Below are positions 16,417-25,441 of a stretch of DNA of 64,000 nt, one piece after another. The notes below the pieces were generated by a model. The model was not told where the DNA came from. It made no database searches and saw only the letters and a list, made by a program, of their open reading frames with translations. Both the position numbers and the translations under genes were made by a program. The stretch lies in NCBI GenBank assembly GCA_910586205.1, contig CAJUGD010000008.1:1-64000 (forward strand), given 5' to 3'. Source of the DNA: an uncultured Lachnospiraceae bacterium (GTDB taxonomy: Bacteria; Bacillota; Clostridia; Lachnospirales; Lachnospiraceae). The first letter of the stretch is position 1, and each line of letters begins with the position of its first letter.

Positions 16417-17130
16417 TCATGAATTTTTATTCACAATCCTGGTCTCATACCTTCCGGAAGCAATCTCAATATACCGGACAAACAAGGATACTTTATTCTC
16501 CTCGTTTAAGCTTTCCCACAAAAGCTTTGTAAAAGCATCTATCTCATCCATCATGCCTGCCGGCTTTGGTTCCCCCTCAAAGCTGGGCAGCGGATTGCCG
16601 TCGCTCTTATAAGTATGAATAAAATGTCCTTCCCCTGCCAAGGGATTCTCATAGGCAAATGTATACCGGCAGCAGGAAGCCGGATCTCCGTGATTACTCT
16701 TTAGAATAGACATGGCATAATTGAACTTTCCGTTTTCTATATGCATGATTCCCGAGATCCTCGGCGTATAGTTAGGGCCGTCCGGCTCAAACTCCCGGCT
16801 GCGGAGGCTCTGCTCAAAGGTAAGCTGCTTATCCATCCCCTGGTAAATGGTGTCCGTCTGATCCCCATTGGTCACAATGGTCTTATTTCCCAAAACCCGC
16901 ACCGGCGCATAGATAATCAAACTTGGATCCTGAAGCTTTGCCGGGTCAAATGCCTGGGTTCGGATCCCCTCCCCGTCTTCTACAAATACCCGGTTCCTGC
17001 TGTTCTCGCTTCGCCCCATGATAAAATAGGCTGACACTGCCTTCGTCCCGTCAGGCGTCTTGCCAATCACAATCCCCCGTCCCGGATAAGTATTTCCCTT
17101 AAGCTCCTGTTCCAAAGATATTCTCTTCAT
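16417..17130 (-). CDS. purO: IMP cyclohydrolase, PurO type
   Basis: Closes FAICAR to IMP, the last step of purine synthesis. It matches the IMP_cyclohyd family first known from archaea, not the PurH N-terminal domain. Visible features: GNTYPGRGIVIGKTPDGTKA, AYFIMGRSENSRNRVF, DPSLIIYAPVRVLGN and TNGDQTDTIY, all characteristic; length 237. AAAGGAGGATGAGAA precedes the ATG. It starts the two-gene unit with the AICAR formyltransferase, which lies 16 bp downstream, so the pair completes the pathway together. The ABC permease gene ends 14 bp upstream of it, so read-through from that operon is likely. Confidence 0.9.
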   Translation of the reverse strand: MKRISLEQELKGNTYPGRGIVIGKTPDGTKAVSAYFIMGRSENSRNRVFVEDGEGIRTQAFDPAKLQDPSLIIYAPVRVLGNKTIVTNGDQTDTIYQGMDKQLTFEQSLRSREFEPDGPNYTPRISGIMHIENGKFNYAMSILKSNHGDPASCCRYTFAYENPLAGEGHFIHTYKSDGNPLPSFEGEPKPAGMMDEIDAFTKLLWESLNEENKVSLFVRYIEIASGRYETRIVNKNS

Positions 17131-17144
17131 TTCTCATCCTCCTT

Positions 17145-18476
17145 TTATTCATTCCGTATCGCCGCTAACGGACTCAGCTTCATCGCCCGCAGCGCCGGGA
17201 AAAACCCTGCCACCATTCCCACTAAAATGGCAAACCCCACTGCCGTCAAAGAAAGCCATGCCGGTATCCTGGAAATATCTCCTGCCTGCCCCACCATCAT
17301 CTCTCCAATGGTCTGAAACCGGTTCATGGCAATGGAAATCCCATAGCTGAACCCGAGTCCCACAATCCCTCCCATCAGCCCGATACATCCGGACTCAATC
17401 AAAAACATATTGCGGATAACCCCCATATCACATCCCAACACCTTGATGACCCCGATCTCCTTGGTTCTTTCATAGATGGACATCATCATAGTATTGGCAA
17501 TGCCAATAGCCGCCACAAACAGGGATATAGCTCCGATCCCTCCTAAAACAGCCTGGATCATCATAGACTGTTTCTGGGTCTGCTCCATCCACTCCGAGCT
17601 GCTGTAAGCCCGAAATCCCATCTCCAAAAGCTGCTCCTGCACCTCCTGCACATGTTCCATCTTGTCCACATTTACCACGCAAGAGCTGTAAATCAAATAG
17701 GGATACGCCTTTCCTTTCTTATTCGTGGGCTGTCCCGGAATAGGATTTTTCCGGAAAATCCGACGAAGCTGAGCTTTTAACACATCTATATCCGCATATA
17801 CGGAATAAGCATAGTTTCCGCCGCTGGTTACATCCCCCTCTACTACCCCTGCCGTCTCAATCAGATACTTTTTAGGGGCCTTGGCTGTACTGTCCCCTGA
17901 GGACTGATAGTACTGGTTTGTGTCAAAAATCACAAACATAGGACGTCCCATAAAGTCTACATCCGGCAGCTTTCCTGGCTCCCAAAAACCTCCGCCCCGC
18001 CCATTGTCAAACCACTGGATCACCGAATTGCCGTAAATCAGCTTTAGCTCCTTATCTTCCCGCTCCGGCAGGCTTCCCTGCCCCAAAGGGATCTGTTCTA
18101 AATATTCCCGCGGCGCCCCGGTCAGGGTTGTGCCCGTGGAATACTTGCCCTGCATAAAGATCACGTCTGTCTCCAAAAGAGGATACACGCTTTCCACATA
18201 CTTCATTCGTCCTATCTGTCCAATGATATCGTCTGTCAGAAAATTAGGTTCTGCCCCGTCTCCTCCCCCATAATAATCGCCCCGCACCTCAATGGCGGTC
18301 AGGCTCCCATAAGACTCGATCAGCTCCTTATTCAGCTCCCGAAGCCCGATTCCAAGAGACATCATGACCACAATAGAAGCTGTGCCGATAATGACACCAA
18401 GGACCGTCAGGGCGGTCCTCAGCTTTCTTCTTCTCAAATTATTCATGCTCATGACAAGCAGGTCAACAAATCTCAT
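17145..18476 (-). CDS. MacB/FtsX-type ABC transporter permease
   Basis: A 443-residue membrane permease of the MacB/LolC class. It has an N-terminal transmembrane helix (LRTALTVLGVIIGTASIVVM), a large external MacB_PCD domain (about residues 45-300), and three C-terminal helices (GGIGAISLFVAAIGIANTMM, CIGLMGGIVGLGFSYG, AVGFAILVGMVAGFFPALRA). The ERTKEIGVIKVLGC loop is the ATPase-coupling element. Its start overlaps the stop of the CARDB-like gene by four bases (ATGA), showing tight coupling. With the ATPase at 20467-21222 it should form an exporter or mechanotransmission-type complex rather than an importer. Substrate unknown. Confidence 0.9.
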   Translation of the reverse strand: MRFVDLLVMSMNNLRRRKLRTALTVLGVIIGTASIVVMMSLGIGLRELNKELIESYGSLTAIEVRGDYYGGGDGAEPNFLTDDIIGQIGRMKYVESVYPLLETDVIFMQGKYSTGTTLTGAPREYLEQIPLGQGSLPEREDKELKLIYGNSVIQWFDNGRGGGFWEPGKLPDVDFMGRPMFVIFDTNQYYQSSGDSTAKAPKKYLIETAGVVEGDVTSGGNYAYSVYADIDVLKAQLRRIFRKNPIPGQPTNKKGKAYPYLIYSSCVVNVDKMEHVQEVQEQLLEMGFRAYSSSEWMEQTQKQSMMIQAVLGGIGAISLFVAAIGIANTMMMSIYERTKEIGVIKVLGCDMGVIRNMFLIESGCIGLMGGIVGLGFSYGISIAMNRFQTIGEMMVGQAGDISRIPAWLSLTAVGFAILVGMVAGFFPALRAMKLSPLAAIRNE

Positions 18477-20383
18477 TCTTCCTCGTCCTCATCTGACTCC
18501 ATCTCTGTCTTTGCCCTGCGGTGTTTCACGGCCATGATCACAATTACGATCACCAGAATCAGAATCACTGCCAGGGCTCCGGGCAAAAGCCTCTGCTGAT
18601 TCATTTCCAGAAATGCCGCCAGCCCCACTTTCTCCTGCTCCTTTGGCATCTCCTCAAACATGCCTGCGTCAATATCCTCCATGGAAGACATATCCTCTAA
18701 AACATACAGCGTCATTTCCTTTTCTTCTGTATAGACATCACCTGCCTCATCCTCATAGGAGATCAGTACCTTTACTTTGCCCTCATCCTCTGTGGGCGCA
18801 GCACCTGTCACCATACAGTCCACATTTCCCGTTTCCCCCGGCTTAATGTTGCCCACATAGGTATCCGTTGCCTGGATGGAAGCAGCCTCAAAAGAAACGG
18901 TAACATTGTAAAGCATAACCTTTCCTGTGTTGTTGATGCCAAACATTACGTTGGCCTCACTGCCTGCAGGAATGGATTCCGGCATAATCTCAAAGGTTCC
19001 TGTGCTGAGCCTGGCAATCTGATTCACCGGAATATCCAGCTTTAGTTCTTCCTCTGCATTCTTATATTCCGGGCTGTCAAACTTGGCCTTGATCGTCACG
19101 CCATAAGAACGCTGATCCACCCCCGGCCGTGACAGCAGCCTGTACCGCAGCTCCGTCACCCCTCCCGGGGCAAGGGAATTTAACGCCACCGAAGAAGATC
19201 CTGACTCTGTGGTAAATACCGCGCTGTCAGAAACCTTCTCCGATTCCATGGAAAACAGCAGATTGGTGGCCGTAATATTGCTGGATGCATTCTTGATCTT
19301 TAAGATCAGCTCAAATTCCTCCCCGGCAATAATCGTATCAGGATTCGTAGAAAACCCGTCAATAATGATTCTTGCCCGGGTTCTGTCATGCTCATTAAAC
19401 TCTCCTCGTTCGTCTTCTTTATCCTTATTGTGAATCCGCACAAAAAAGGAAGTCTCAAAGGTCTGCAGCTCCTCTCCGGTAGAGCTGTTGGAGTAATAAA
19501 TCTTCATGGATATAGGATAATACCCGCTGTATGCATCCTCCCGTATGGCAAAGCTGTACCCCAGCTCTACCGTCTCATCCACAGCAATCTTTTCAAACAT
19601 CCGATCATAGTTCACATCATTGATCTCAAAGGGGAACTTGGTCGTATCTGCATCCGCTGTGATGGACGCCTTTATATTGTACACGGTAGCTGGGCTGTTG
19701 TTGCGCAGATTTATGGAAAAATTCATCACATGGGGATAGGTTCCGTCCGGCGTGCTCTGCCCTTCTCCCAGGACAAAATCATAAGTCTTATTGCCGTCTT
19801 CCTCATCATCGCTGTCCGTGCCGGCTGACTTGGTAATCCACACACGAAGATCTGCCCGTCCCACTTGGCTGCCGTCCGCTTCCATGATTACTACCGGCAC
19901 TTTATAATACCCTTCTGTCAGATCCCGCCGGACCCGTCCCGTAAGGGAAGCTGTCTTTTTATCTCCGCCCATTTTACCGATGGATTTGGGATTCTCTGTT
20001 GTGGGCAGGGATTTTGTCACCTCAAAAGGAAATGCATATCCGTATTGGCGGTCTTCTTCATCCTCATCCCATATCTCGCCGCCGCTGACGTCAAATCCTG
20101 CATATAATTCCTCATCGTAGGTTCCGGAATTTCTCTGAAGCTTAAAAGAAATAGTCAGGTTCTTTCCTGTCTTTCCATGGGGAATCTTCTCCGAATACAC
20201 ATCAAACTCTGCCGCAAAAGCCGTAACCTGTCCTGGAAACGGAATGGATGCCAGCATGAACGCTGCTGCCAGAATCATGACCATGAGCCGCCTGACAACG
20301 TCTATGTTCTTCCTTTTGTCCGGGATCTTCTTATGTAGAATCTCCTCCCTCCCTGCTTGTCTCCAAACTGCTTTCCACTTCAT
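18473..20383 (-). CDS. Surface-anchored CARDB/Ig-like protein partnered with an ABC system
   Basis: A 636-residue type I membrane protein. A long signal sequence (charged start, core VVRRLMVMILAAAFMLASIP, cleavage near TAFA) precedes a large external part built of beta-rich repeats of the CARDB/COG1361 type: FVLGEGQSTPDGTYPHVMNF, YPISMKIYYSNSS, FELILKIKNASSNITATNLL and SEANVMFGINNTGKVMLYNV. A transmembrane helix near the C-terminus (LLPGALAVILILVIVIVIMA) and an acidic tail (ESDEDEEE) end it. The ATG at 20383 is chosen because AAAGGAG precedes it; 20425 has no ribosome site. It sits between the ATPase and the permease, where a MacA-like adaptor would be expected. A cargo-binding or wall-spanning adaptor role is inference. 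Confidence 0.8.
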   Translation of the reverse strand: MKWKAVWRQAGREEILHKKIPDKRKNIDVVRRLMVMILAAAFMLASIPFPGQVTAFAAEFDVYSEKIPHGKTGKNLTISFKLQRNSGTYDEELYAGFDVSGGEIWDEDEEDRQYGYAFPFEVTKSLPTTENPKSIGKMGGDKKTASLTGRVRRDLTEGYYKVPVVIMEADGSQVGRADLRVWITKSAGTDSDDEEDGNKTYDFVLGEGQSTPDGTYPHVMNFSINLRNNSPATVYNIKASITADADTTKFPFEINDVNYDRMFEKIAVDETVELGYSFAIREDAYSGYYPISMKIYYSNSSTGEELQTFETSFFVRIHNKDKEDERGEFNEHDRTRARIIIDGFSTNPDTIIAGEEFELILKIKNASSNITATNLLFSMESEKVSDSAVFTTESGSSSVALNSLAPGGVTELRYRLLSRPGVDQRSYGVTIKAKFDSPEYKNAEEELKLDIPVNQIARLSTGTFEIMPESIPAGSEANVMFGINNTGKVMLYNVTVSFEAASIQATDTYVGNIKPGETGNVDCMVTGAAPTEDEGKVKVLISYEDEAGDVYTEEKEMTLYVLEDMSSMEDIDAGMFEEMPKEQEKVGLAAFLEMNQQRLLPGALAVILILVIVIVIMAVKHRRAKTEMESDEDEEE

Positions 20384-20466
20384 TGCCTGATGCTCCTTTA
20401 GTCTCAATCTTCCTGCTGCTCTCATTCTTAATCAAGGGATTTCCTGCTTCCGGCTGTTTTTTGATC

Positions 20467-21222
20467 TCAATCATGGGCTCTCTGTTCCTCAATCTTTAAG
20501 ATCTTCCCATCCACAATATGAAACTGCCTGTCCGCATAGGTGGCAAGATGGTTGTCATGAGTAACCATGACCAAGGTCTGGTTCTGCTCCTGCACAATCC
20601 TTCTCATAAGCGCCAATATCTCCATGGTGGTCTTAGAATCCAGATTCCCTGTAGGTTCATCTGCAAAAATAATCTTGGGCTTTACCACCAGGGCCCGGGC
20701 AATCCCTACCCGCTGCTGCTGTCCGCCGGACATCTCATTGGCCATATGCTTCATCTGCTTCTCCAGCCCTACCAGCTTTAAATACTTCTTTGCCTTCTCA
20801 TTGCGGATTTTTCTCGGAACTCCCCGAAAGGAAAGGGGAAGCGCCACATTCTCCACTGCGTTTAAGGTCTGAAGAAGATTGTAAGACTGAAAGATAAATC
20901 CCACATTCTCCCGCCTAAAGCCCACAAGCTGATTCTCATTCATCCTCTCCATGTGCTTTCCGGCGATCACAATCTCACCCTTAGACGGCTTCTCCAGCCC
21001 TGCCAGCATATTCAAAAGCGTAGATTTCCCTGATCCGGACGGGCCCACAATCGCACAGAACTCGCCCTTATACATGGTAAAATCCACGCCGTTCAAAGCA
21101 TAGACCTTATTCTTTCCGACCTTATAAATCTTATATAAGTTCTTGACCCGGATCATGGGGATCCGCTCCTTGTCTTTAAGAGTACACTCCCCGCCTGTCT
21201 GAATCTGCTGATCTTCCATCAT
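20467..21222 (-). CDS. ABC transporter ATP-binding protein, MacB/LolD type
   Basis: The ATPase of the MacB-like system. Walker A is GPSGSGKST, the signature is MSGGQQQRVGIARAL, Walker B is PKIIFADEPTGNLDS and the H-loop is MVTHDNHLATYA. A 30-residue polar extension precedes the IRVKNLYKIYKVG start of the domain. A GTG at 21279 would lengthen the protein, but it overlaps a TATAAT that looks like the promoter; the ATG at 21222 (tandem ATG-ATG) is therefore preferred, although its ribosome site (AGAGAGAAG) is weak. First gene of the ATPase, CARDB-like protein, permease operon. Confidence 0.9.
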   Translation of the reverse strand: MMEDQQIQTGGECTLKDKERIPMIRVKNLYKIYKVGKNKVYALNGVDFTMYKGEFCAIVGPSGSGKSTLLNMLAGLEKPSKGEIVIAGKHMERMNENQLVGFRRENVGFIFQSYNLLQTLNAVENVALPLSFRGVPRKIRNEKAKKYLKLVGLEKQMKHMANEMSGGQQQRVGIARALVVKPKIIFADEPTGNLDSKTTMEILALMRRIVQEQNQTLVMVTHDNHLATYADRQFHIVDGKILKIEEQRAHD

Positions 21223-21270
21223 AAATCCGCTTCTCTCTAAATCAATGTCTTGTCTGTGAATCTCCTTTCC

Positions 21271-21276
21271 ATTATA
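21271..21276 (-). promoter_or_regulatory. -10 element of the MacB-like operon
   Basis: Minus-strand TATAAT about 50 bp before the ATPase start. The -35 (CTTTAT region) is weak. It helps decide the start because the longer reading frame would begin inside it. Confidence 0.5.
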
Positions 21277-21346
21277 CACTATTTTCCCGACGGATAAAGT
21301 GTTATTTTCTTAAATATTCTTTACAGGCTTATATCCGCAGCCATCC

Positions 21347-23647
21347 TTATCGTTCTCCGGGCAATCCTCCTCCCCTTTTGTCCGCTTCCTCAATTACATA
21401 CAGAACGCTTTCATAATCCCGCCAAAACACAGGCAGATTTACTCCCCCGTACATCAGCCCGCTTCCTAAACAGAGCAGCTCCTCTCTTTTAGCCGGATTC
21501 TCATCCTGTCCTTCTTTTTGCTCTTGTTCCTTATCTTTCCCGGAACAATCTGTCAGGCGCTCCTGCCTGACCCGGTACCATGTATCCTCCTTAAGACCCT
21601 TTAACCGTACCCGCCAAAACAACGGATTGGATCTTGCATGAAGGCAAACGGCGCTGACTACTGCTGTTTTTTTGTCTCTGCTGACCACCTGCCATGCCGC
21701 AAACTCCCGATTAGCTTCCACCGGAGTCAGCCGGTAATAATCTCCATATAAAATCAGCTCCTGATACTGCTTGTACCACTGAATCTGTTCTTTTATTCGT
21801 TTCCTTTCTTCCTGCCCTGTTTTTCTCACATCCAATTCATACCCAAAAGCCCCGGCCATAGCCACTATGGCTCTTGTTTCAAGAGGCATGCTTCTCCCTG
21901 TCTGCAGGTTAGGGCTTACTGAAACATGGGCTCCCATACTGCTGACCGGATATCCGAAGGAGGTTCCGTACTGAATAGAAATCCGCTCAACAGCATCCGT
22001 ATTGTCGCTGCACCAGATCTGAGGCATGTAATAAAGGATTCCTGCATCAAAGCGCCCTCCTCCTCCCGAACATCCCTCAAACAGAATCTCCGGAAAAGCT
22101 CTGACAAACCGTTCCATCAGCTCATACAGCCCCAGAACATACCGATGCCCTGCTTCCCCTTGTCTGATAGCCGGACAGGAAAAAGACCAAACATCTGATA
22201 AGTTCCGGTTCATATCCCATTTTACATAATCTACTGCTGCCTCTTTTAAGATTCCCCCAATATTTTCAAATAAATAATCCTGCACCTCTCTGCTGCTCAT
22301 ATCCAGCACAAGCTGGCCTCTCTCCCGGTTGGGCATCCTGCCCGGCGCTTTTAAGCACCAGTCCGGATGAGCCCGATAAAGATCACTGTCCTCATTGATC
22401 ATTTCCGGCTCAATCCAGATTCCAAACAGCATGCCCATGCCGTGAATCTTCTCTGACAGCCCTGTAACTCCTTTTGGAAGCTTTTTTGTGTCAGGAGTCC
22501 AGTCTCCCAAGCCGCGCCGGTCATGATCCCGGCCTTTAAACCACCCGTCGTCCATAACAAACAGTTCTACTCCCAACTCCTTTGCACTAACAGCCAAAGA
22601 CACCAATTCTTCCTCTTGGATATGAAATTCCATGGCCTCCCAATGATTCAAAAGAATTGGTCTTCTTGTATTTCTGTATTTGCTTCGAATCAAATGTTCC
22701 TGGTAAAACCGGTGAAAATTCTTGGACAACGCCCCATATCCGTCAGAAGTAAAAGAAAAAATCACCTCCGGCGCAAAAAATCTCTCCCCCTTCTCAAGTC
22801 TCCACCGAAATCCCTCCGGATGGATTCCCATAACAAAACGGGTCTGGTTAATCTGATCCACCTCTGCCTCAGCCAGAAAGCTTCCGCTGTAAACCAGAGA
22901 CATGCCATAACACTCCCCCCAATCCTCCCCGGCTCCCTTTTCACACAGAATCACAAAGGGATTTTCCTGATGGCTGGAGGTTCCCCGCATACTCTCCGCC
23001 GTGATCTTCCCGTGACGGCACATCCCCCTTTCCAAAGACCGTTCCATAGTATGACGTCCGTAAAACGTAATCATTTCCAGATCATGTCTCTGCAAATCCA
23101 AACAGGCCGAAAGCGCCCGCTCCAGCCAAATCCCCTCCCCCTTATTCCGAATGATACAGGCCCTGGTAATCACATCATGCTCCTCAAATACCCCATAAAG
23201 AAGCACTGCCTCTACTAGCGAAGCCTTATCCTTCAGCACTACCCGCAGCGTCTCTGCCTCCCCACCCTCATCCCACGCAGCAGGCAGCCCTGCAAGACTA
23301 TATTTCCCCTTTTCAATCTGATAGGAATCAAACAGCAGCTCTGCTGCCCGGCTCCCGTCTCCATGCTCCACACTGAGGCAGGATATACGATAATCCCCCA
23401 CCCCATAGGCAGAATATTCCTGAGGATAAGTATCCAGAGAATACCCCCTGTCTTCCCCTGCCTCATAAGGAGCCCCGGAAAAACCCCGGTTAATCCCTCT
23501 TACCAGATAGTCTAAGACCCCTTCCCCAACCCTTCTTCCATAATACAAATGCAGCAGATGCCCGTACCTGCCAACCTGCATCTGCCAAGTGGTGTTTTTA
23601 GTCTGCAAGGTAAAAACCTTTTTCTTTTCGTCAAATAGAATTGCCAT
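21347..23647 (-). CDS. Alpha-galactosidase, GH36
   Basis: Releases terminal alpha-galactose, for example from raffinose-type sugars or host glycans. About 766 residues, the usual length. The nucleophile aspartate is in DYVKWDMNRN (about residue 477) and the acid/base aspartate in IWCSDNTDAVERI (about 548). LFVMDDGWFKGRDHDRRGLG, FGIWIEPEMINEDSDLYR and LFEGCSGGGGRFDAGILYY are further GH36 signatures. No signal peptide, so it is cytoplasmic and acts on imported oligosaccharides. The ATG at 23647 is preferred over 23668 because CAGGAGGGAACAGACC precedes it. It lies 93 bp after the sugar-binding lipoprotein gene, with a strong stem-loop between them. Confidence 0.93.
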   Translation of the reverse strand: MAILFDEKKKVFTLQTKNTTWQMQVGRYGHLLHLYYGRRVGEGVLDYLVRGINRGFSGAPYEAGEDRGYSLDTYPQEYSAYGVGDYRISCLSVEHGDGSRAAELLFDSYQIEKGKYSLAGLPAAWDEGGEAETLRVVLKDKASLVEAVLLYGVFEEHDVITRACIIRNKGEGIWLERALSACLDLQRHDLEMITFYGRHTMERSLERGMCRHGKITAESMRGTSSHQENPFVILCEKGAGEDWGECYGMSLVYSGSFLAEAEVDQINQTRFVMGIHPEGFRWRLEKGERFFAPEVIFSFTSDGYGALSKNFHRFYQEHLIRSKYRNTRRPILLNHWEAMEFHIQEEELVSLAVSAKELGVELFVMDDGWFKGRDHDRRGLGDWTPDTKKLPKGVTGLSEKIHGMGMLFGIWIEPEMINEDSDLYRAHPDWCLKAPGRMPNRERGQLVLDMSSREVQDYLFENIGGILKEAAVDYVKWDMNRNLSDVWSFSCPAIRQGEAGHRYVLGLYELMERFVRAFPEILFEGCSGGGGRFDAGILYYMPQIWCSDNTDAVERISIQYGTSFGYPVSSMGAHVSVSPNLQTGRSMPLETRAIVAMAGAFGYELDVRKTGQEERKRIKEQIQWYKQYQELILYGDYYRLTPVEANREFAAWQVVSRDKKTAVVSAVCLHARSNPLFWRVRLKGLKEDTWYRVRQERLTDCSGKDKEQEQKEGQDENPAKREELLCLGSGLMYGGVNLPVFWRDYESVLYVIEEADKRGGGLPGER

Positions 23648-23672
23648 GGTCTGTTCCCTCCTGAACATTTAA

Positions 23673-23703
23673 AATGTACTCTCGGAGATTCCGAGAGTAC
23701 ATT
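23673..23703 (-). terminator. Perfect 14 bp stem-loop between binding protein and alpha-galactosidase
   Basis: AATGTACTCTCGGA and its exact complement flank a three-base loop. The T-run after it on the minus strand is short (TTTT). It sits in the intergenic gap of one operon, so it more likely stabilises the binding-protein mRNA or gives partial termination, as is known for sugar-receptor genes, than fully stops transcription. Confidence 0.65.
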
Positions 23704-23740
23704 AACTTGAATCCATTCCTAAAGCTTCCTCAGGGCAGCC

Positions 23741-25018
23741 TTATTTCTCCTGTGCAAGCTGCTCATTCATATATCCTGCAATGTCCCTGCATACATCCTC
23801 CATGGACATTTCCCCGGTATATGCCTTTACCATAGCTTCCTGGGAATAATCCTCCCATACCTTTGTATTTTTCGTGTAAGGCCGGATCACCATGTTGTCC
23901 GCCATATCCAGAAACGCCTGCAGATTGAAATCCGGTGCACAGGCTGTCCAGGTATCAGAGGTTCCCTGGAATGCAGACATGGTAACTCCCAGCTCTGCCT
24001 GCTTCTTCTGGGCTTCCTCGCTTCCTAAGTACTCCAGAAGCTTCCAGGCTTCTTCTGTATGGCTTCCGCCTGCAGCGGCAGCCCACCCCAAACCGTTGTA
24101 AATAGATATCCTGGTTCCGTCCTCTGCCTTCGGAAGCACAGCCACATCACAATTTGCTGCTGTATATTCGTTGTCCCTGAAAGCTGCTACCATCCAGGAT
24201 CCCTGCATCACCATTGCTGATTTTCCAGAGCTGAACAGTACGTCCGCTGTATTTTCTCCCATAACCTGCTGAGACGGCATGGATTCCTTTACCAGATTAT
24301 CATACCACCAGTTCATGGCCTTTATAGTCTCCGGTGAATCCCAGCAGGATTTGGCCTTATCCTCACTGAGCACGCTTCCTCCCATACTGTAGATCAGGTT
24401 ATAATAACCATCCTGATTGTAGCTTGCCGGCGAAGCAAAGCCGTACTGGCTCCCATCTTCCTTAGTCAGCTTTTTCGCCGCTTCCGCCATGGTATCCCAG
24501 GTCCATGTCTCATCCGGATAATCAATTCCGGCCTCATCAAACATGGTTTTATTATACCACAAACCAATTGTGTCATAATCCTTGGGAATCCCGTAGATCT
24601 TTCCGTTAAACTGATAGAGTTCTGCAATGTCCTCATAATAATTTTCCATCTTAATCACATCACTGTTTGCAACCTTATCGGTTAAATCCAAAAGCATATC
24701 ATTGCTCATAAACTTCTGGCTGTAATTTGAATGCATCCAAAACACATCCGGCAGCGTGCCTCCCTGGGCCCCTGCTTCAAGAAGCGTCCAATACTGATCC
24801 CAGGGAACCATCTGCACTTCCACCTGGATTCCTGTTTTCTCCGTAAAATCCCCCACAATCTCTTTCACTCCCGGAAGCTGGTTATTGTCCCATATAGACA
24901 CAGTCAAAACTCCGCCTTCTTCCTTACCGCCTTCCCCTGCGCTTTTCCCGCACGCCCCAAGAGAAACCACCAGGGCGCCTGCCGTTATTATGGCAGCACA
25001 CTGTTTCCACATTTTCAT
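23741..25018 (-). CDS. ABC transporter sugar-binding lipoprotein (family 1)
   Basis: A 425-residue extracellular sugar receptor. Signal peptide and lipobox VVSLGAC are at residues 17-23. Family landmarks are IWDNNQLPGVKEIVGDFTEK, VQMVPWDQYWTLLEAGAQGG, PDVFWMH, NGKIYGIPKDYDTIGLWYNK and FSSGKSAMVMQGSWMVAAF. It is followed by the alpha-galactosidase gene and preceded by a divergent AraC regulator, so an alpha-galactoside ligand is likely. The usual two permease genes are absent beside it, unlike the 5-9 kb locus. It must use permeases encoded elsewhere, or the set was broken up. Start supported by AAAGGAGAATATTAAAATC-ATG. Confidence 0.9.
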   Translation of the reverse strand: MKMWKQCAAIITAGALVVSLGACGKSAGEGGKEEGGVLTVSIWDNNQLPGVKEIVGDFTEKTGIQVEVQMVPWDQYWTLLEAGAQGGTLPDVFWMHSNYSQKFMSNDMLLDLTDKVANSDVIKMENYYEDIAELYQFNGKIYGIPKDYDTIGLWYNKTMFDEAGIDYPDETWTWDTMAEAAKKLTKEDGSQYGFASPASYNQDGYYNLIYSMGGSVLSEDKAKSCWDSPETIKAMNWWYDNLVKESMPSQQVMGENTADVLFSSGKSAMVMQGSWMVAAFRDNEYTAANCDVAVLPKAEDGTRISIYNGLGWAAAAGGSHTEEAWKLLEYLGSEEAQKKQAELGVTMSAFQGTSDTWTACAPDFNLQAFLDMADNMVIRPYTKNTKVWEDYSQEAMVKAYTGEMSMEDVCRDIAGYMNEQLAQEK

Positions 25019-25441
25019 GATTTTAATATTCTCCTTTTATCATTTTTATAACCAGTCGGCATAAGACACAGTATCACATTCTCTCATAGGGATCCGACTG
25101 CCTTTTCTTGTTTTATTCATACCAAAAAGTCATATTTTTCTTATTGGTATCTTAATGTTTATCATAGCCGGTTTACTTATCCAAATACTATTTCATGCTG
25201 TGCCTCATCTTGCCAGGAAGCTCTAAGCTTACGTAAAATCAAGGTCTGCAGCCGCTTTCTTTTCTGTTTCGCTTATATCCTTCCTCTTTTCAAAAACAAT
25301 CATATCACTGCTTGACAGCTTTGTACATACAGTGGTATGATTTCCTATATACCAGAATGTGCTCTTTCCTTCTGCTTTTACATAGCAGGACACATTAAGG
25401 TATATTTATATGGTTCCTTTCACACCGGAGGACAGAAATCC
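25019..25441. other. Divergent control region, binding-protein operon / AraC
   Basis: A 423 bp gap holding a promoter toward the AraC gene (25312-25341) and an inverted repeat ATACCAA/TTGGTAT (25119-25150) with an 18-base AT-rich centre, a plausible AraC operator. I could not place a convincing promoter for the 25018 gene. A frame open from 25337 in phase with the AraC gene begins inside the promoter and is not used as the start. Confidence 0.5.
25312..25341 (+). promoter_or_regulatory. Promoter of the AraC regulator gene
   Basis: TTGACA (25312-25317), an 18 bp spacer and TATGAT (25336-25341) on the plus strand. It places the transcription start near 25348, which rules out the ATG at 25337 as the translation start. 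Confidence 0.7.

Noticed and set aside
21223..21279. Longer start (GTG) for the MacB-like ATPase
   Set aside because: It overlaps a TATAAT promoter element and lacks a ribosome site.
25337..25441. Upstream start for the second AraC regulator
   Set aside because: The ATG lies within the -10 region of the promoter at 25312-25341, so it would not be in the transcript.
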